Shown here piece by piece: positions 17,255 through 26,302 of a DNA stretch of 64,000 bases. The translations under genes and the position numbers were made by a program. Source of the stretch: Flavisolibacter tropicus (lineage in GTDB: Bacteria > Bacteroidota > Bacteroidia > Chitinophagales > Chitinophagaceae); NCBI RefSeq assembly GCF_001644645.1, contig NZ_CP011390.1, forward strand, positions 2,724,001-2,788,000, in the 5' to 3' direction. Under the pieces are notes generated by a model that searched no databases, was not told the origin of the DNA, and saw only the letters and a list, made by a program, of their open reading frames with translations. Positions within the stretch are counted from its first letter, which is position 1. Each line of letters starts with the position of its first letter.

Positions 17255-17944
17255 TTATCCTAACCAGCCTTTTTGTTTGGCTTCTTCATAACCTTTAGCC
17301 CGCAGTATGGATGCAGGGTTGTCTAGCCTACCATACCCCCACTCATTATAGGTTGTGCGGTCGCCATTATAATCGGTATGCGACAGGTCGCGTACTATCT
17401 CCAACACGCCTAGTTCATAGGCCAGTTTCCAGGCTTCCGCCTTGCTTTTGTACATCAACGGCGTATGAATGCGAACGTCGTTATCCAACGCCAGCGTCAT
17501 AGAGGTTTGCAGGGAGTCCACAAATACCCGGCGACAGTCGGGGTAACCCGAATAGTCCGCCTGACACATCCCTCCCACAATATCAGTGATCCCGTGGGTA
17601 TAGGCATATGAAGTGGCTATGGTTAAAAACACAGCATTACGGCCCGGTACAAAAGACGCTGGCAGTTCCGGATTGAGCTCGTGTTGGGCAGAGACATCCT
17701 TATTATGCTCAGTGAGTGCCGAACCTTTTAACATACCCGTAATATCAATGACATGGAAAGGTACGTTTGCTTTCTCAGCAATAAGGGACGCTTGTTTAAG
17801 CTCCACATCATGCTTCTGACCGTAACGAAACCCCAACGCCACCACCTTTTCAAATTGCTGTTTGGCCCAGAATAAACAGGTTGTGGAGTCTTGTCCTCCA
17901 GAGAAGAGGACCAAGGCGGAAAGAGGTGATTCGGTCATAGACAT
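17255..17944 (-). CDS. queC: 7-cyano-7-deazaguanine synthase QueC, lacking the zinc cysteines
   Basis: This 229-residue ATP-dependent synthase turns 7-carboxy-7-deazaguanine plus ammonia into preQ0. The PP-loop LFSGGQDSTTCL (about residues 13-24), FVPGRNAVFLT, and GGMCQADYSGYPDCR are strongly conserved. The C-terminal zinc site is not: where the family has a Cys and then C-x2-C-x2-C, this protein has Asp191, Arg206, Asn209 and Ser212. The surrounding residues still align (SHTDYNGDR and then EWGYG...LRAKGY), so this is substitution and not truncation. The start is an ATG at 17944, or the one at 17938. It heads queC-queE, divergent from queF. Confidence 0.92.
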   Translation of the reverse strand: MSMTESPLSALVLFSGGQDSTTCLFWAKQQFEKVVALGFRYGQKHDVELKQASLIAEKANVPFHVIDITGMLKGSALTEHNKDVSAQHELNPELPASFVPGRNAVFLTIATSYAYTHGITDIVGGMCQADYSGYPDCRRVFVDSLQTSMTLALDNDVRIHTPLMYKSKAEAWKLAYELGVLEIVRDLSHTDYNGDRTTYNEWGYGRLDNPASILRAKGYEEAKQKGWLG

Positions 17945-18151
17945 ATTGGGTTCTTAAACGTTATATTTTTACAACAATCGCGGCAACCTGACACTTTCCT
18001 ATTCACTGGCCAGATATGGTTTATGATTGCGTCTGCAAAAGTATTTCATCAGTCGCACCTTTCCGCACTTTAACCAGTCAGGAAAAAGCCATTTTCTGCT
18101 TTTACACAATAATTTAAGAAGCAACCCTTAGCTTCTGGCTGTACAATCCAG

Positions 18152-18159
18152 TAATTTTG
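18152..18159 (+). promoter_or_regulatory. Candidate -7 box (TAATTTTG) for queF
   Basis: TAATTTTG matches TAnnTTTG and ends 19 nt before the queF ATG. It lies in the 234-bp spacer shared with divergent queC. No -33 TTTG was confirmed. Confidence 0.45.
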
Positions 18160-18178
18160 CCGACTGCAACACTCGATT

Positions 18179-18679
18179 ATGGAAACAAAAACGCCGAATA
18201 AATTAAAGGAACAACTGGAAGCCACCTACAAGCAGGCCCTTGAGCACACCACCAAGGCTTTGGATTATATGGCTGAGTTTGGCATTAAACCCGACGGCAA
18301 GTTTGGCCTATTTATGCCACCAGATACCCGTCAGAAAGAAATTCACCGCCTGCCCTACCCTCATACAGCTAAACAGGTAGTGGTGTATGAAACAGAAACA
18401 GGTGAGTTCTCGGCCCTTTGCCCGTTCTCGGGCTTACCCGATTTTGGTGTATTACGTATTGAATATGTTCCAGGCTCAAATATCCTGGAATTAAAAAGCC
18501 TGAAATATTACATTCTGTCCTGGCGCAATATCGGCATTGCTCAGGAAGATGTTACGGCTTATATCTATGAAGACCTGAAGGCAGCCTTAGGCGATCCTCA
18601 ATATTTATTAGTAACAACCGTATACAATGTCCGGGGCGGTATCAATACCACTTGTGCCATTGACAGCCGAAAGCAATAA
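18179..18679 (+). CDS. queF: NADPH-dependent 7-cyano-7-deazaguanine reductase QueF (preQ1 synthase)
   Basis: This 166-residue enzyme of the T-fold (tunnelling) family reduces preQ0 to preQ1 with NADPH. The catalytic cysteine is Cys81 in [12 protein letters not shown], with Asp88 as the partner. The NADPH-side motif is in [11 protein letters not shown] (E/K-S-L-K-x-Y/Y). Length fits the short, unimodular QueF type. Divergence from queC-queE puts three queuosine-precursor genes together; queD, tgt and queA are not in this window. Confidence 0.95.
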   Translation: METKTPNKLKEQLEATYKQALEHTTKALDYMAEFGIKPDGKFGLFMPPDTRQKEIHRLPYPHTAKQVVVYETETGEFSALCPFSGLPDFGVLRIEYVPGSNILELKSLKYYILSWRNIGIAQEDVTAYIYEDLKAALGDPQYLLVTTVYNVRGGINTTCAIDSRKQ

Positions 18680-18714
18680 AGCATTCATACTCCACTAATA
18701 GCAAAACCATATTA

Positions 18715-18781
18715 AGTTGACAGTTGGTAGATGACGGATGGCAGTAAGGAGCTGTCAACTATCATCTATCAACTGTCAACT
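18715..18781. terminator. 20-bp inverted repeat at convergent junction
   Basis: Arms 18715-18734 and 18762-18781 (20 nt each) pair with one mismatch around a 27-nt loop that repeats similar GACAGTT/ATCATC words. It lies between the convergent queF and SDR genes. It may act as a bidirectional terminator but lacks a clear T-run. Confidence 0.5.
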
Positions 18782-18814
18782 CATTTATAAAGGGTTTTAT
18801 TATTGAATCACTTC

Positions 18815-19552
18815 CTACAACCGCGTTAAGCGCCCTCCATCAACAGCCAATATAGCGCCTTGCACAAAGGCAGCATCAGGCGACGCCAGGTAAGCAATTG
18901 TGGCAGCAATATCTTCAGGCTTCCCTATATCTGTGGGATTGATCTTTTCAACACCCGATTTCACATTTGGGTTCTGCCAAAGCATAGGCGTATTAATAGC
19001 TCCCGGCAAGATGGCATTGACACGAATACCCTTAGGCTGACCCTCTAATGCCGCCGATCGCGTTAACGACACCAATGCCGCTTTTGCAGCCGCATACGGT
19101 GCTACCAAAGGTTCCGTTTCAATGGCATGGATACTTGATACATTTACAATAGCACCGCCCGCGGGCATCTTCAAAAAAGCATGTTTGATAAAGAAGACAG
19201 CTCCCAGCAAGTCTACCTGCAGGATGTTCATCCAATCATCGCCCGTTTGTTCTTCTATAGGCTTAAAGATCATTAAACCCGCATTGTTTACAATAACGTC
19301 AATACTACCAAACTGCTTTTTGGCCACCTCGAAAGCAGCCACTACATCAGCCTCCTTGGTTACATTACAAACAACTGGAACAATACCTTCGGGCACTTCG
19401 GTTTTAGTCGATTCGATTGCCGCTTGCAGCTTTTGTTCATCCAGATCCGCCAACACCACTTTAGCACCTTCAGATGCCAGACGCTTTGCAGTGGCTAACC
19501 CAATACCGCCAGCCCCACCTGTTACAATGGCCACTTTATTTTGAAATCGCAT
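18815..19552 (-). CDS. SDR-family oxidoreductase
   Basis: This 245-residue classical short-chain dehydrogenase/reductase has the cofactor loop VTGGAGGIGLATAKR at the N-terminus, NNAGLM after beta-4, and a catalytic Ser...Tyr-x3-Lys (VSSIH then YAAAKAALVSL). A late LAVDGGRLTRL ends the protein. An acidic residue after beta-2 (ADLDE) favours NAD over NADP. The start at 19552 follows the GH1 stop by one base; an upstream ATG at 19585 would overlap it. Coupling with a glycosidase suggests a sugar or sugar-alcohol substrate, but this is inference. Confidence 0.88.
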   Translation of the reverse strand: MRFQNKVAIVTGGAGGIGLATAKRLASEGAKVVLADLDEQKLQAAIESTKTEVPEGIVPVVCNVTKEADVVAAFEVAKKQFGSIDVIVNNAGLMIFKPIEEQTGDDWMNILQVDLLGAVFFIKHAFLKMPAGGAIVNVSSIHAIETEPLVAPYAAAKAALVSLTRSAALEGQPKGIRVNAILPGAINTPMLWQNPNVKSGVEKINPTDIGKPEDIAATIAYLASPDAAFVQGAILAVDGGRLTRL

Positions 19553-19553
19553 A

Positions 19554-20870
19554 TTATTTGTTTGAAGATGAATCAGTAGATGCATTGATCTGCTCTTTTG
19601 CTACTGAGCGTCTCTTTCTCGCCCAATCCTCATTATGCTCACTGGGCAACACAATTGGCACAGTTAAACAAACACTTTGTGTGGGCAGCACATCCCGCCA
19701 TTGATCTATCAATTTTTTATAAGCCATGCCAACAGGCCGGATGTTCCGGTCCAGATCAAACAACCCCAATGGATTAACCGTTCCATTATTCTCACACAAG
19801 GCACTATCCCAGTCCACCTGATCGGTCAAAGAATACCAGGTAAACCCGACTATAGGCAAACCATCGTTTCGAACCCGTAACACATTAGCCCACTCTTTCC
19901 ACAACCAGTTTACGGCTTCATCACCTCTTACGCCCTGGTTCAAATTGGTCTCTGTATGCATTACCGGTATCTGGTAGCGGTCATAATATTGTGAGGTGAT
20001 TACGTGGTAGCCAAATATTTCCCCAGCTTCTCTTACAATACCTTCATTAGAAACACGGTGTTCATTGGTGATATAATAATCGTTACCCATTATACAATGA
20101 TGCTTCAGGTGATTATCCAAAAAGAAATGATACTCATCCCTGGTCATTCCATTATCCATGAGGTATTCGTACATCTCGGAGTCTACTCGACGACCATAAT
20201 TCAGATCGAGCGACAAGAAACGTCGTGCATTCATTGATTCCGCAGGCCCAATAGCTTTTGGATTTTCGGCATGGAAGTATTCTGAAGATTCACTTTGTAT
20301 AAAAAGCGCATCGGCCCGCACTTCTAAAATTGCATGCATGGCCAGCACATTGGCCTTTACAAGGTGCTTGAGAGCCGTAACAAAAGTTTTGTCAGTAGTG
20401 CCCTGCTCATTCCACCAGCCATTAAGCCCGGAAAAGACTGCGCAGATATACATTTCATTTACCGGTGTGTATAATTGTACCCATGGATAACGCTCAGCAA
20501 ATGCACGTGCATATTCAGCAAAAAGAGCAGGAAACTCCGGATTCTGAAAGTTTCCCATCCAATCAGGCACTCCAAAATGGCAGAGATCTACAATAGGCAT
20601 AATATTCAGCCGGTACAGTTCATTAAACGTTTCATCAACAAAAGACCAGTCATACTTACCTTTTCCCAGGAAAGTTCGATGAAGTGGCGGCCCATAACGC
20701 AAAAAGCTAATCCCCATTTCCGTCACCAGCTGAAAGTCTTTTTTCCAGTGTGTGTAGTGACCGCATTTCTCATACTCATCCATGCGGACTGTACCGTTTT
20801 TAATAGTTGGTATACTATTCTCAATTCCTGTCGCAAACATAAACCCACGCCCCGCAATACTTTGATTCAT
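19554..20870 (-). CDS. GH1-family glycoside hydrolase (beta-glucosidase-like)
   Basis: This 438-residue protein has the (beta/alpha)8 barrel of clan A. The acid/base Glu is seen in the family-1 position in TPVNEMYICAV, and the nucleophile Glu lies in MHTETNLNQG. Other GH1 signs are FLRYGPP near the start, DLCHFGVPDW, and FTWYSLTDQVDW near the end. No signal peptide is obvious, so it is probably cytoplasmic. It is one base away from the SDR gene and probably shares a transcript. Divergence from standard TLNEP/TENG motifs means the substrate is uncertain. Confidence 0.8.
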   Translation of the reverse strand: MNQSIAGRGFMFATGIENSIPTIKNGTVRMDEYEKCGHYTHWKKDFQLVTEMGISFLRYGPPLHRTFLGKGKYDWSFVDETFNELYRLNIMPIVDLCHFGVPDWMGNFQNPEFPALFAEYARAFAERYPWVQLYTPVNEMYICAVFSGLNGWWNEQGTTDKTFVTALKHLVKANVLAMHAILEVRADALFIQSESSEYFHAENPKAIGPAESMNARRFLSLDLNYGRRVDSEMYEYLMDNGMTRDEYHFFLDNHLKHHCIMGNDYYITNEHRVSNEGIVREAGEIFGYHVITSQYYDRYQIPVMHTETNLNQGVRGDEAVNWLWKEWANVLRVRNDGLPIVGFTWYSLTDQVDWDSALCENNGTVNPLGLFDLDRNIRPVGMAYKKLIDQWRDVLPTQSVCLTVPIVLPSEHNEDWARKRRSVAKEQINASTDSSSNK

Positions 20871-21087
20871 AGTGTATCAATTGTTGAAATAACCAAACAA
20901 AAATTATACACCACAAAAACATAACCACCTAACAGCAAGGGTCGACAGTTTTCAAAAAATGTTTGTGAATTAAAATGACGCTTTCAGCAACCGCTTTACA
21001 ATAATGCATGCTACCCTAAGGTCAATGTTGAGGATAAGGATTAAATGTTATCAACTTACAAAAGCCACTTCCCTTGTTCTAATACAA

Positions 21088-22974
21088 CTACTTGTCAAGA
21101 CTCTTCAAAGAACTCATCTTTTTCTTACCATGAACAAGCACTTTTAGCGTTCGTCTACGCAATGAAATGGCTACCGTTTCTTCATGCTCCTCACTGCGGG
21201 TTCGGTAGGCCGCAAGTATATCTTTATAAGAAAGAACCCCGGTAATTTTAGCATCCGCAGAAGAAACCACAGGCAGCACATCCAGGTTTTCTTTAGCCAT
21301 CATCTCCACTGCTCGCTTTAAACTATCTTCATTGGTAACCGCAAATGGTTTTCGTTTGATGAGGGAGCCAATCGTATTCGCATCCACTTGATGTAGACTG
21401 AATAGACTTGAAGAACTAACAACACCTTTAAAAACACCGCTACCATCTACTACAACATAATAGTTCTGTAACCCTTCTTTTCTTTTCAAAAGCCACTCTC
21501 TTGCTTCTCGAATAGTAAGATCATTGCTGACTAGTGTGAGGTTTTCTTTCAACACTTGCCCAACCCTCATTTTGTCTAAAATATCAGGTTCATAAACATG
21601 TGGCGTCTTAACGCCACGGCGGGCAATCTTTTCGGTCATGATGGTGTTTTCCATTAACAGGTAAGACACAAAGTAGGCAGCAATACACGCAGCCAGTAAA
21701 GGCAGTAAAGCATTGGCTTGATTCGTAGTTTCCAAAGCAAAAATGATAGACGTCAATAATGCTCTTGATGCACCCGCAAACATTGCCGACATGCCTACCA
21801 AAGCAGCCAAAGGAATGCTAACACCAGCGTTTGGAAACATCATATTTACCAGCATTCCCAACAACGCACCACTTGCACCACCAATCGTTAACAGGGGAGC
21901 CAAAGTGCCGCCCGATGTACCACTGCCCAAGGATATGGCCCAGGAGATAAATTTCATAATGCACAAACTCAATATCACTTGCAGCCCCAAATGGCCAGAG
22001 AGCACATCCGTGATATTATTATAACCAACGCCTAATGTGCGCGGAGCAAAATAGCCTACTACACCAACAGCAAGGCCTCCAATTGCCGGCCACCACATCC
22101 AATGAATGGGCAGACGTTCAAACGCATCTTCAATAATGTAAACAACCTTAGTAACCCCTGCTGATAAAACGCCAATCAACAAACCAACCACACTGTAAAT
22201 AGCTAAAGCCTCATTACTTGGCGCTTCAATAAAAGGAGTGGGAAAAACTGGCCCGGCCTCAAAAAGAAAATGATGCCCTGCTGCTCCAGTAATACAGGCC
22301 AATGCTACTGGCAGAATAGAGCGTGGTGAAAACTCAAACAACAATAATTCTATAGCTAAAAAGATAGCAGCAATAGGGGTTCCAAAGATGGCCGACATAC
22401 CAGCCGTTGCACCGGCAGCTAGCAGGATCTTCCGTTCATACGAACTGATTTTAAGCAACTGTCCAATCGTTGAACCAAAGGCACCACCCGTTGCTATAAT
22501 AGGCCCTTCTGCACCAAAAGGACCGCCTGTACCAATAGAAATGGCTGCAGACAAAGGCTTCAGGTAGGTAATAGTTGGACGGATCTTACTTTCATTGGTT
22601 AGAATTTGCTCCATCGCTTCAGGTATACCATGACCACGAATGGCCTTAGAACCATATAATGCCATCAACCCTACAATCAAACCGCCTATTGCTGGAATTA
22701 CAATTACCCAGGCACCATAGCTGTGAGTAGCAGGACTGGAAGCGGCTACAGAGAACTGGTGATGAAAGGAAAGATTCGTAATGAGATTAATCAAGTACAC
22801 TAATACTTTGGCGATACCACTAATAACGATACCTATACCAACAGCTAGCAACGAAATAACCAATAGCCGCTTTTTATCTATACCGGATTGCGTAGAAGAG
22901 TTAGCAGTGTCCATGGATTCGTCTAATGAAACAGAAATGGGAATACCATGTGGTGTTTTGTTCATATTGTTCAT
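21088..22974 (-). CDS. ClC-family chloride channel/transporter with C-terminal CBS domains
   Basis: This 628-residue membrane protein has about 10-12 hydrophobic helices over residues 25-440 and a cytoplasmic tail with two CBS domains (about 460-600). ClC motifs are visible: GHGIPEAMEQ (normally GSGIP), GPFGAEGPII with the gating Glu, and GTSGGTLAPLLTIGG. The His in place of the selectivity Ser is a natural variant whose ion preference I cannot predict. CBS domains suggest nucleotide control. The Crp/Fnr gene lies 46 bp upstream on the same strand, so the two may share a transcript. Confidence 0.9.
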   Translation of the reverse strand: MNNMNKTPHGIPISVSLDESMDTANSSTQSGIDKKRLLVISLLAVGIGIVISGIAKVLVYLINLITNLSFHHQFSVAASSPATHSYGAWVIVIPAIGGLIVGLMALYGSKAIRGHGIPEAMEQILTNESKIRPTITYLKPLSAAISIGTGGPFGAEGPIIATGGAFGSTIGQLLKISSYERKILLAAGATAGMSAIFGTPIAAIFLAIELLLFEFSPRSILPVALACITGAAGHHFLFEAGPVFPTPFIEAPSNEALAIYSVVGLLIGVLSAGVTKVVYIIEDAFERLPIHWMWWPAIGGLAVGVVGYFAPRTLGVGYNNITDVLSGHLGLQVILSLCIMKFISWAISLGSGTSGGTLAPLLTIGGASGALLGMLVNMMFPNAGVSIPLAALVGMSAMFAGASRALLTSIIFALETTNQANALLPLLAACIAAYFVSYLLMENTIMTEKIARRGVKTPHVYEPDILDKMRVGQVLKENLTLVSNDLTIREAREWLLKRKEGLQNYYVVVDGSGVFKGVVSSSSLFSLHQVDANTIGSLIKRKPFAVTNEDSLKRAVEMMAKENLDVLPVVSSADAKITGVLSYKDILAAYRTRSEEHEETVAISLRRRTLKVLVHGKKKMSSLKSLDK

Positions 22975-23020
22975 AATAAAGTAATGGATAATGCAACCTT
23001 GCCAGCAGTAGCAAAACAGT

Positions 23021-23701
23021 TTACATTTTTATAAATTCTTGCAAGGCATCAGGCTGATTCACTTGAATCTTTTTCCCTTCTGTGGTAATGATGCCCGCTT
23101 GCGATAGTTCACCAAAAAATTTGAATACAGTTTCATAGGTAGTTCCTGCAAACGAGGCAATATCTTGGCGATTAACCGGCAATGCAATAAAGTTTTCTTT
23201 GTCCAGCCCAAACAAGTCAATTAACTCTAGCAGAGCAATAGCGATCCTGCCTTTTACGTCGCGATGAGCCAGATCCCGCATGCGCTTTTCAGCTCTCTGT
23301 AGCTCTGCAGCATACACTTGTAGTAATTGATAGGTGAAGGAATTATTAGTGCGGAGCGTGGCCTCAAAAAAATCGTTAGGTATATAACAAAGTGTAGTTT
23401 CTGTAAGGGCCGTTGCTGAGATTGGGTAAATGGACTCTTCGCCTAAACCGCGAAACCCCACTACATCACCTTCTTTTGCAAATCGAAGAAGCAACTCTTT
23501 TTCAGCTCCCCATTGTTTAGAGATCTTCACTACACCACTATAAACAAAGTAAATCCCCTTTACTTCATCTCCTTCAGTAAATATGGTCTGTCCTTTATGG
23601 AAGAGTAACGTTTTTTTCTTCACGGCAACAGCAGCCTTCCACTCTGGAATACAATGCGTACAGAGAAAACACCTGCTTAGGGTACATTCTATTTCTGGCA
23701 T
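23021..23701 (-). CDS. Crp/Fnr-family transcriptional regulator with N-terminal cysteine cluster
   Basis: This 226-residue regulator starts at the ATG at 23701; the TTG two codons earlier is unlikely. An N-terminal segment holds Cys6, Cys11, Cys14 and Cys17 (CFLCTHC). A cyclic-nucleotide-binding-like beta barrel covers about residues 25-140, and a winged helix covers about 150-226 with NRQDIASFAGTTYETVFKFF as the recognition region. The cysteines could bind an iron-sulfur cluster as in FNR, but spacing differs, and redox sensing is inference. Two TTGC-N4-GCAA palindromes lie upstream. It precedes the ClC gene by 46 bp. Confidence 0.88.
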   Translation of the reverse strand: MPEIECTLSRCFLCTHCIPEWKAAVAVKKKTLLFHKGQTIFTEGDEVKGIYFVYSGVVKISKQWGAEKELLLRFAKEGDVVGFRGLGEESIYPISATALTETTLCYIPNDFFEATLRTNNSFTYQLLQVYAAELQRAEKRMRDLAHRDVKGRIAIALLELIDLFGLDKENFIALPVNRQDIASFAGTTYETVFKFFGELSQAGIITTEGKKIQVNQPDALQEFIKM

Positions 23702-23704
23702 GCG

Positions 23705-23712
23705 CAAAAGTA
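23705..23712 (-). promoter_or_regulatory. Candidate -7 box (TACTTTTG) for the Crp/Fnr gene
   Basis: TACTTTTG on the minus strand ends just 3 nt before the ATG at 23701. Transcription would start at or just inside the start codon, implying a leaderless message. Confidence 0.45.
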
Positions 23713-23741
23713 AGACAGTTTTTATAAGAATTAAGTTATAA

Positions 23742-23761
23742 AATATTGCATTGGCAATATT
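23742..23761. promoter_or_regulatory. Palindromic candidate operator AATATTGC-N4-GCAATATT
   Basis: A perfect 8-4-8 inverted repeat lies 40 bp upstream of the Crp/Fnr start. Its 4-bp spacer and TTGC/GCAA core have the geometry of FNR boxes (TTGAT-N4-ATCAA). The likely reader is the adjacent regulator, acting on itself. Confidence 0.6.
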
Positions 23762-23797
23762 TTAATAAACTATATAAATACTATTAATAATTATTAT

Positions 23798-23811
23798 ATT
23801 GCATACGCAAT
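23798..23811. promoter_or_regulatory. Second candidate operator ATTGC-N4-GCAAT
   Basis: ATTGCATACGCAAT is a 5-4-5 inverted repeat sharing the core of the palindrome at 23742-23761 with a centre-to-centre distance of 53 bp. The match supports a two-site arrangement. Confidence 0.5.
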
Positions 23812-23848
23812 GTAATTTATCATCCTTCACCATACTTGGTGGTATACA

Positions 23849-23876
23849 AAAGGGTAGCTGTAAGGCTACCCTTTTT
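23849..23876 (-). terminator. Rho-independent terminator, probably after GH3
   Basis: The stem AAAGGGTAGC/GCTACCCTTT has a 6-nt loop and T-rich ends on both sides. The nearest gene entering it is GH3 (minus strand), whose stop lies 105 bp away. It looks equally competent on the plus strand, where no gene is seen upstream. Confidence 0.75.
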
Positions 23877-23980
23877 GTTATTAAATTGAATATTTTAAAA
23901 TGAATACCCATCCAATTATATAGTTGAGTTAACCACATACCCAGATTTCGATATTTTACTTTTTCGGATTTGCATCTCCC

Positions 23981-26302
23981 CTACTTTAATCGAAAACTAG
24001 CCACTTTTACATCAGAAGAGCTGGTACCAATATAAACCTTGAATTCGCCCGGCTCAGCTATCCATTTCAGCGCCGTGTTAAAGAATTTAAGCTCTTCAGC
24101 AGTAATAGTAAAGCTCACTACTTTAGACTCTCCTTTTTTCAACGCAATCTTCTGAAATCCTTTTAACTTCTTCACTGGTTGCGTAACAGAGGCTACCTGA
24201 TCATAGATGTAAAACTGCACCACTTCTTCGCCATCGTAATTACCAGTATTGGTTACAGTAACAGTTGCCCTAATACTTTGTGCGGCCGTCATTTCTTTAC
24301 TGCTCAGCTTAATATCGCTATAGCTAAATGTGGTATAGCTTAATCCATACCCAAATGGATACAATGGATCGTTAGATACATCCAGGTAGTTAGAACGGAA
24401 TTTTTGGAACTCCTTGCCCTGCTGAGGACGACCGGTAGTTTTATGATTGTAATAGATAGGCACTTGTCCAACATTCCGGGGAAAGGTCATGGTCAGCTTA
24501 CCAGATGGGTTATAATTTCCAAATAGTACATCAGCTAAAGCAGGCCCGAATTCATGTCCGCCAAACCATCCTTGTAGCAAAGCGTTTGCATTGGCAGCTT
24601 CCCAATTCAAGGCCAGTGGACGGCCACTCATCACCACCACCACTAATGGCTTACCGGTTTTTTTCAACGCTTTTAATAATTCCAGCTGGCTGGCAGGAAG
24701 CGTGATATCTGAACGACTAGCCGATTCTCCACTCAGTTCAGAAGCCTCTCCTACTACGGCCACTACTACATCAGCACGACCAGCAGTAGCTACCGCTTCG
24801 TTGATCAACTCTTGCGGAGAACGCGGATCTATATCTACTTTCTCACCAAAAACATTGGCTTTTTTAGCCAGTGCAGAATCGTCCGTAATGTTAGCACCAC
24901 GGGCATATAAAATAGTAGCCGCATTTCCTGCAACCGATTTAAATCCATCCAATATAGGCGTTGACAACTGCGCATCACCCGACACAGCCCAAGTTCCTAG
25001 CATATTGCTTTTATTATTAGCTAAGGCACCAACCAACGCAATAGTACCAGACTTTTTTAATGGCAATACTTGCCCTTCATTTTTCAACAGCACCATGGAG
25101 TGCTGCGCAAACTCACGACCTGCAACACGTTTGTCTGGCGACAAAACTTCCTTAGTCGCTCTATCATGGTTTAGGTAACGGAAGGGATCTTCAAATAAGC
25201 CCAACTTATATTTCGCCTCTAATATTCTTTTACAGGCCAGGTCAATCTCCTGTTGCGTCACCTTTCCTTCTTTCAATGATTTCTTCAATGTAGTCAGAAA
25301 ACCTTCACCCACCATATCCATGTCCAAACCTGCTTTCAAAGCCAATGCTGATACTGCCTGCAGATCTCCCATTCCATGATCAATCATTTCATTAACCGAT
25401 GTATAGTCCGATACCACAAAACCATCAAAACCCCATTGCTTACGCAGAAGGTCGGTCAAGAGCCAGCGGTTACCTGTAGCCGGTATACCATTGATGTCGT
25501 TAAAAGAACTCATTACGCTACCTACACCAGCATCAATAGCCGCTTTATAAGGAGGCAGGTAATACTCATACATTTTAATGAGACTCATGTCCACTGTGTT
25601 ATAGTCCCTACCTGCTTCCGCAGCACCATATAAGGCAAAGTGCTTTACACAAGCCATCAAGGTATTTGTAGCAGCCAGATCATTTCCTTGATATCCACGC
25701 ACCATAGCTTTTGCTATTTTAGAACCCAGGTAAGGATCTTCGCCAGATCCTTCCGCTACGCGTCCCCAGCGCGGATCGCGGGCAATGTCCACCATGGGAG
25801 AAAAAGCCCAGTTCAAACCATCTGCTGAAGCTTCAATAGCTGCAATACGCGCACTTCTTTCTATAAGGGCCGTATCCCAACTACAGGCTAAGGCAAGTGG
25901 AATCGGGAATGTTGTTTTATAACCATGAATTATATCAGACCCAAAAATCAACGGGATCTTTAAGCGGGAATGGTTCATTGCCAGATCCTGTGCCTGGCGG
26001 ATTTTATCTACGCCAATAACTCCAAACAACCCTCCTACACTACCAGCCTTTATTTTGGATTCTACATCACTACTAACTACAGCACCGGTAGCTACACCGC
26101 CACCAGGTGTCACCAGGTTCAGCTGTCCAATCTTTTCATCCAACGTCATCTTTTTCATTAAGTTGCTTACAAACGTGTTCATTGCTGCAGCCTTTGTCGA
26201 AGCCGCAGGCTTGCCCTGTTGCGCGGGCAACTGAAACACGTTTAAGAGAAGCAAGACGAACAATAGATTTCTAGTCATGTTCTTTCGTTTATTTATGATC
26301 AT
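23981..26302 (-). CDS. bglX: Exported GH3 beta-glucosidase (BglX type)
   Basis: This 773-residue GH3 enzyme has a signal peptide (MTRNLLFVLLLL to LPAQQ), a TIM-barrel domain (about 50-390), an alpha/beta sandwich (about 420-640) and a C-terminal fibronectin-III-like domain (about 690-765). The nucleophile is Asp299 in FVVSDYTSVNE. The acid/base Glu is probably in VVGEASELSGES. Some GH3 of this type hydrolyse sophoro-oligosaccharides. The start at 26302 overlaps the SGNH stop as ATGA; an ATG at 26278 is a shorter choice. It is the last gene of the utilization locus. Confidence 0.92.
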   Translation of the reverse strand: MIINKRKNMTRNLLFVLLLLNVFQLPAQQGKPAASTKAAAMNTFVSNLMKKMTLDEKIGQLNLVTPGGGVATGAVVSSDVESKIKAGSVGGLFGVIGVDKIRQAQDLAMNHSRLKIPLIFGSDIIHGYKTTFPIPLALACSWDTALIERSARIAAIEASADGLNWAFSPMVDIARDPRWGRVAEGSGEDPYLGSKIAKAMVRGYQGNDLAATNTLMACVKHFALYGAAEAGRDYNTVDMSLIKMYEYYLPPYKAAIDAGVGSVMSSFNDINGIPATGNRWLLTDLLRKQWGFDGFVVSDYTSVNEMIDHGMGDLQAVSALALKAGLDMDMVGEGFLTTLKKSLKEGKVTQQEIDLACKRILEAKYKLGLFEDPFRYLNHDRATKEVLSPDKRVAGREFAQHSMVLLKNEGQVLPLKKSGTIALVGALANNKSNMLGTWAVSGDAQLSTPILDGFKSVAGNAATILYARGANITDDSALAKKANVFGEKVDIDPRSPQELINEAVATAGRADVVVAVVGEASELSGESASRSDITLPASQLELLKALKKTGKPLVVVVMSGRPLALNWEAANANALLQGWFGGHEFGPALADVLFGNYNPSGKLTMTFPRNVGQVPIYYNHKTTGRPQQGKEFQKFRSNYLDVSNDPLYPFGYGLSYTTFSYSDIKLSSKEMTAAQSIRATVTVTNTGNYDGEEVVQFYIYDQVASVTQPVKKLKGFQKIALKKGESKVVSFTITAEELKFFNTALKWIAEPGEFKVYIGTSSSDVKVASFRLK

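Noticed and set aside
17945..18178. Possible preQ1 riboswitch between queC and queF
   Set aside because: The spacer has a small AGAAGC/GCTTCT stem with ACCCTTA in its loop, but it lacks the full preQ1-I or preQ1-II consensus, and the A-rich tail is absent.
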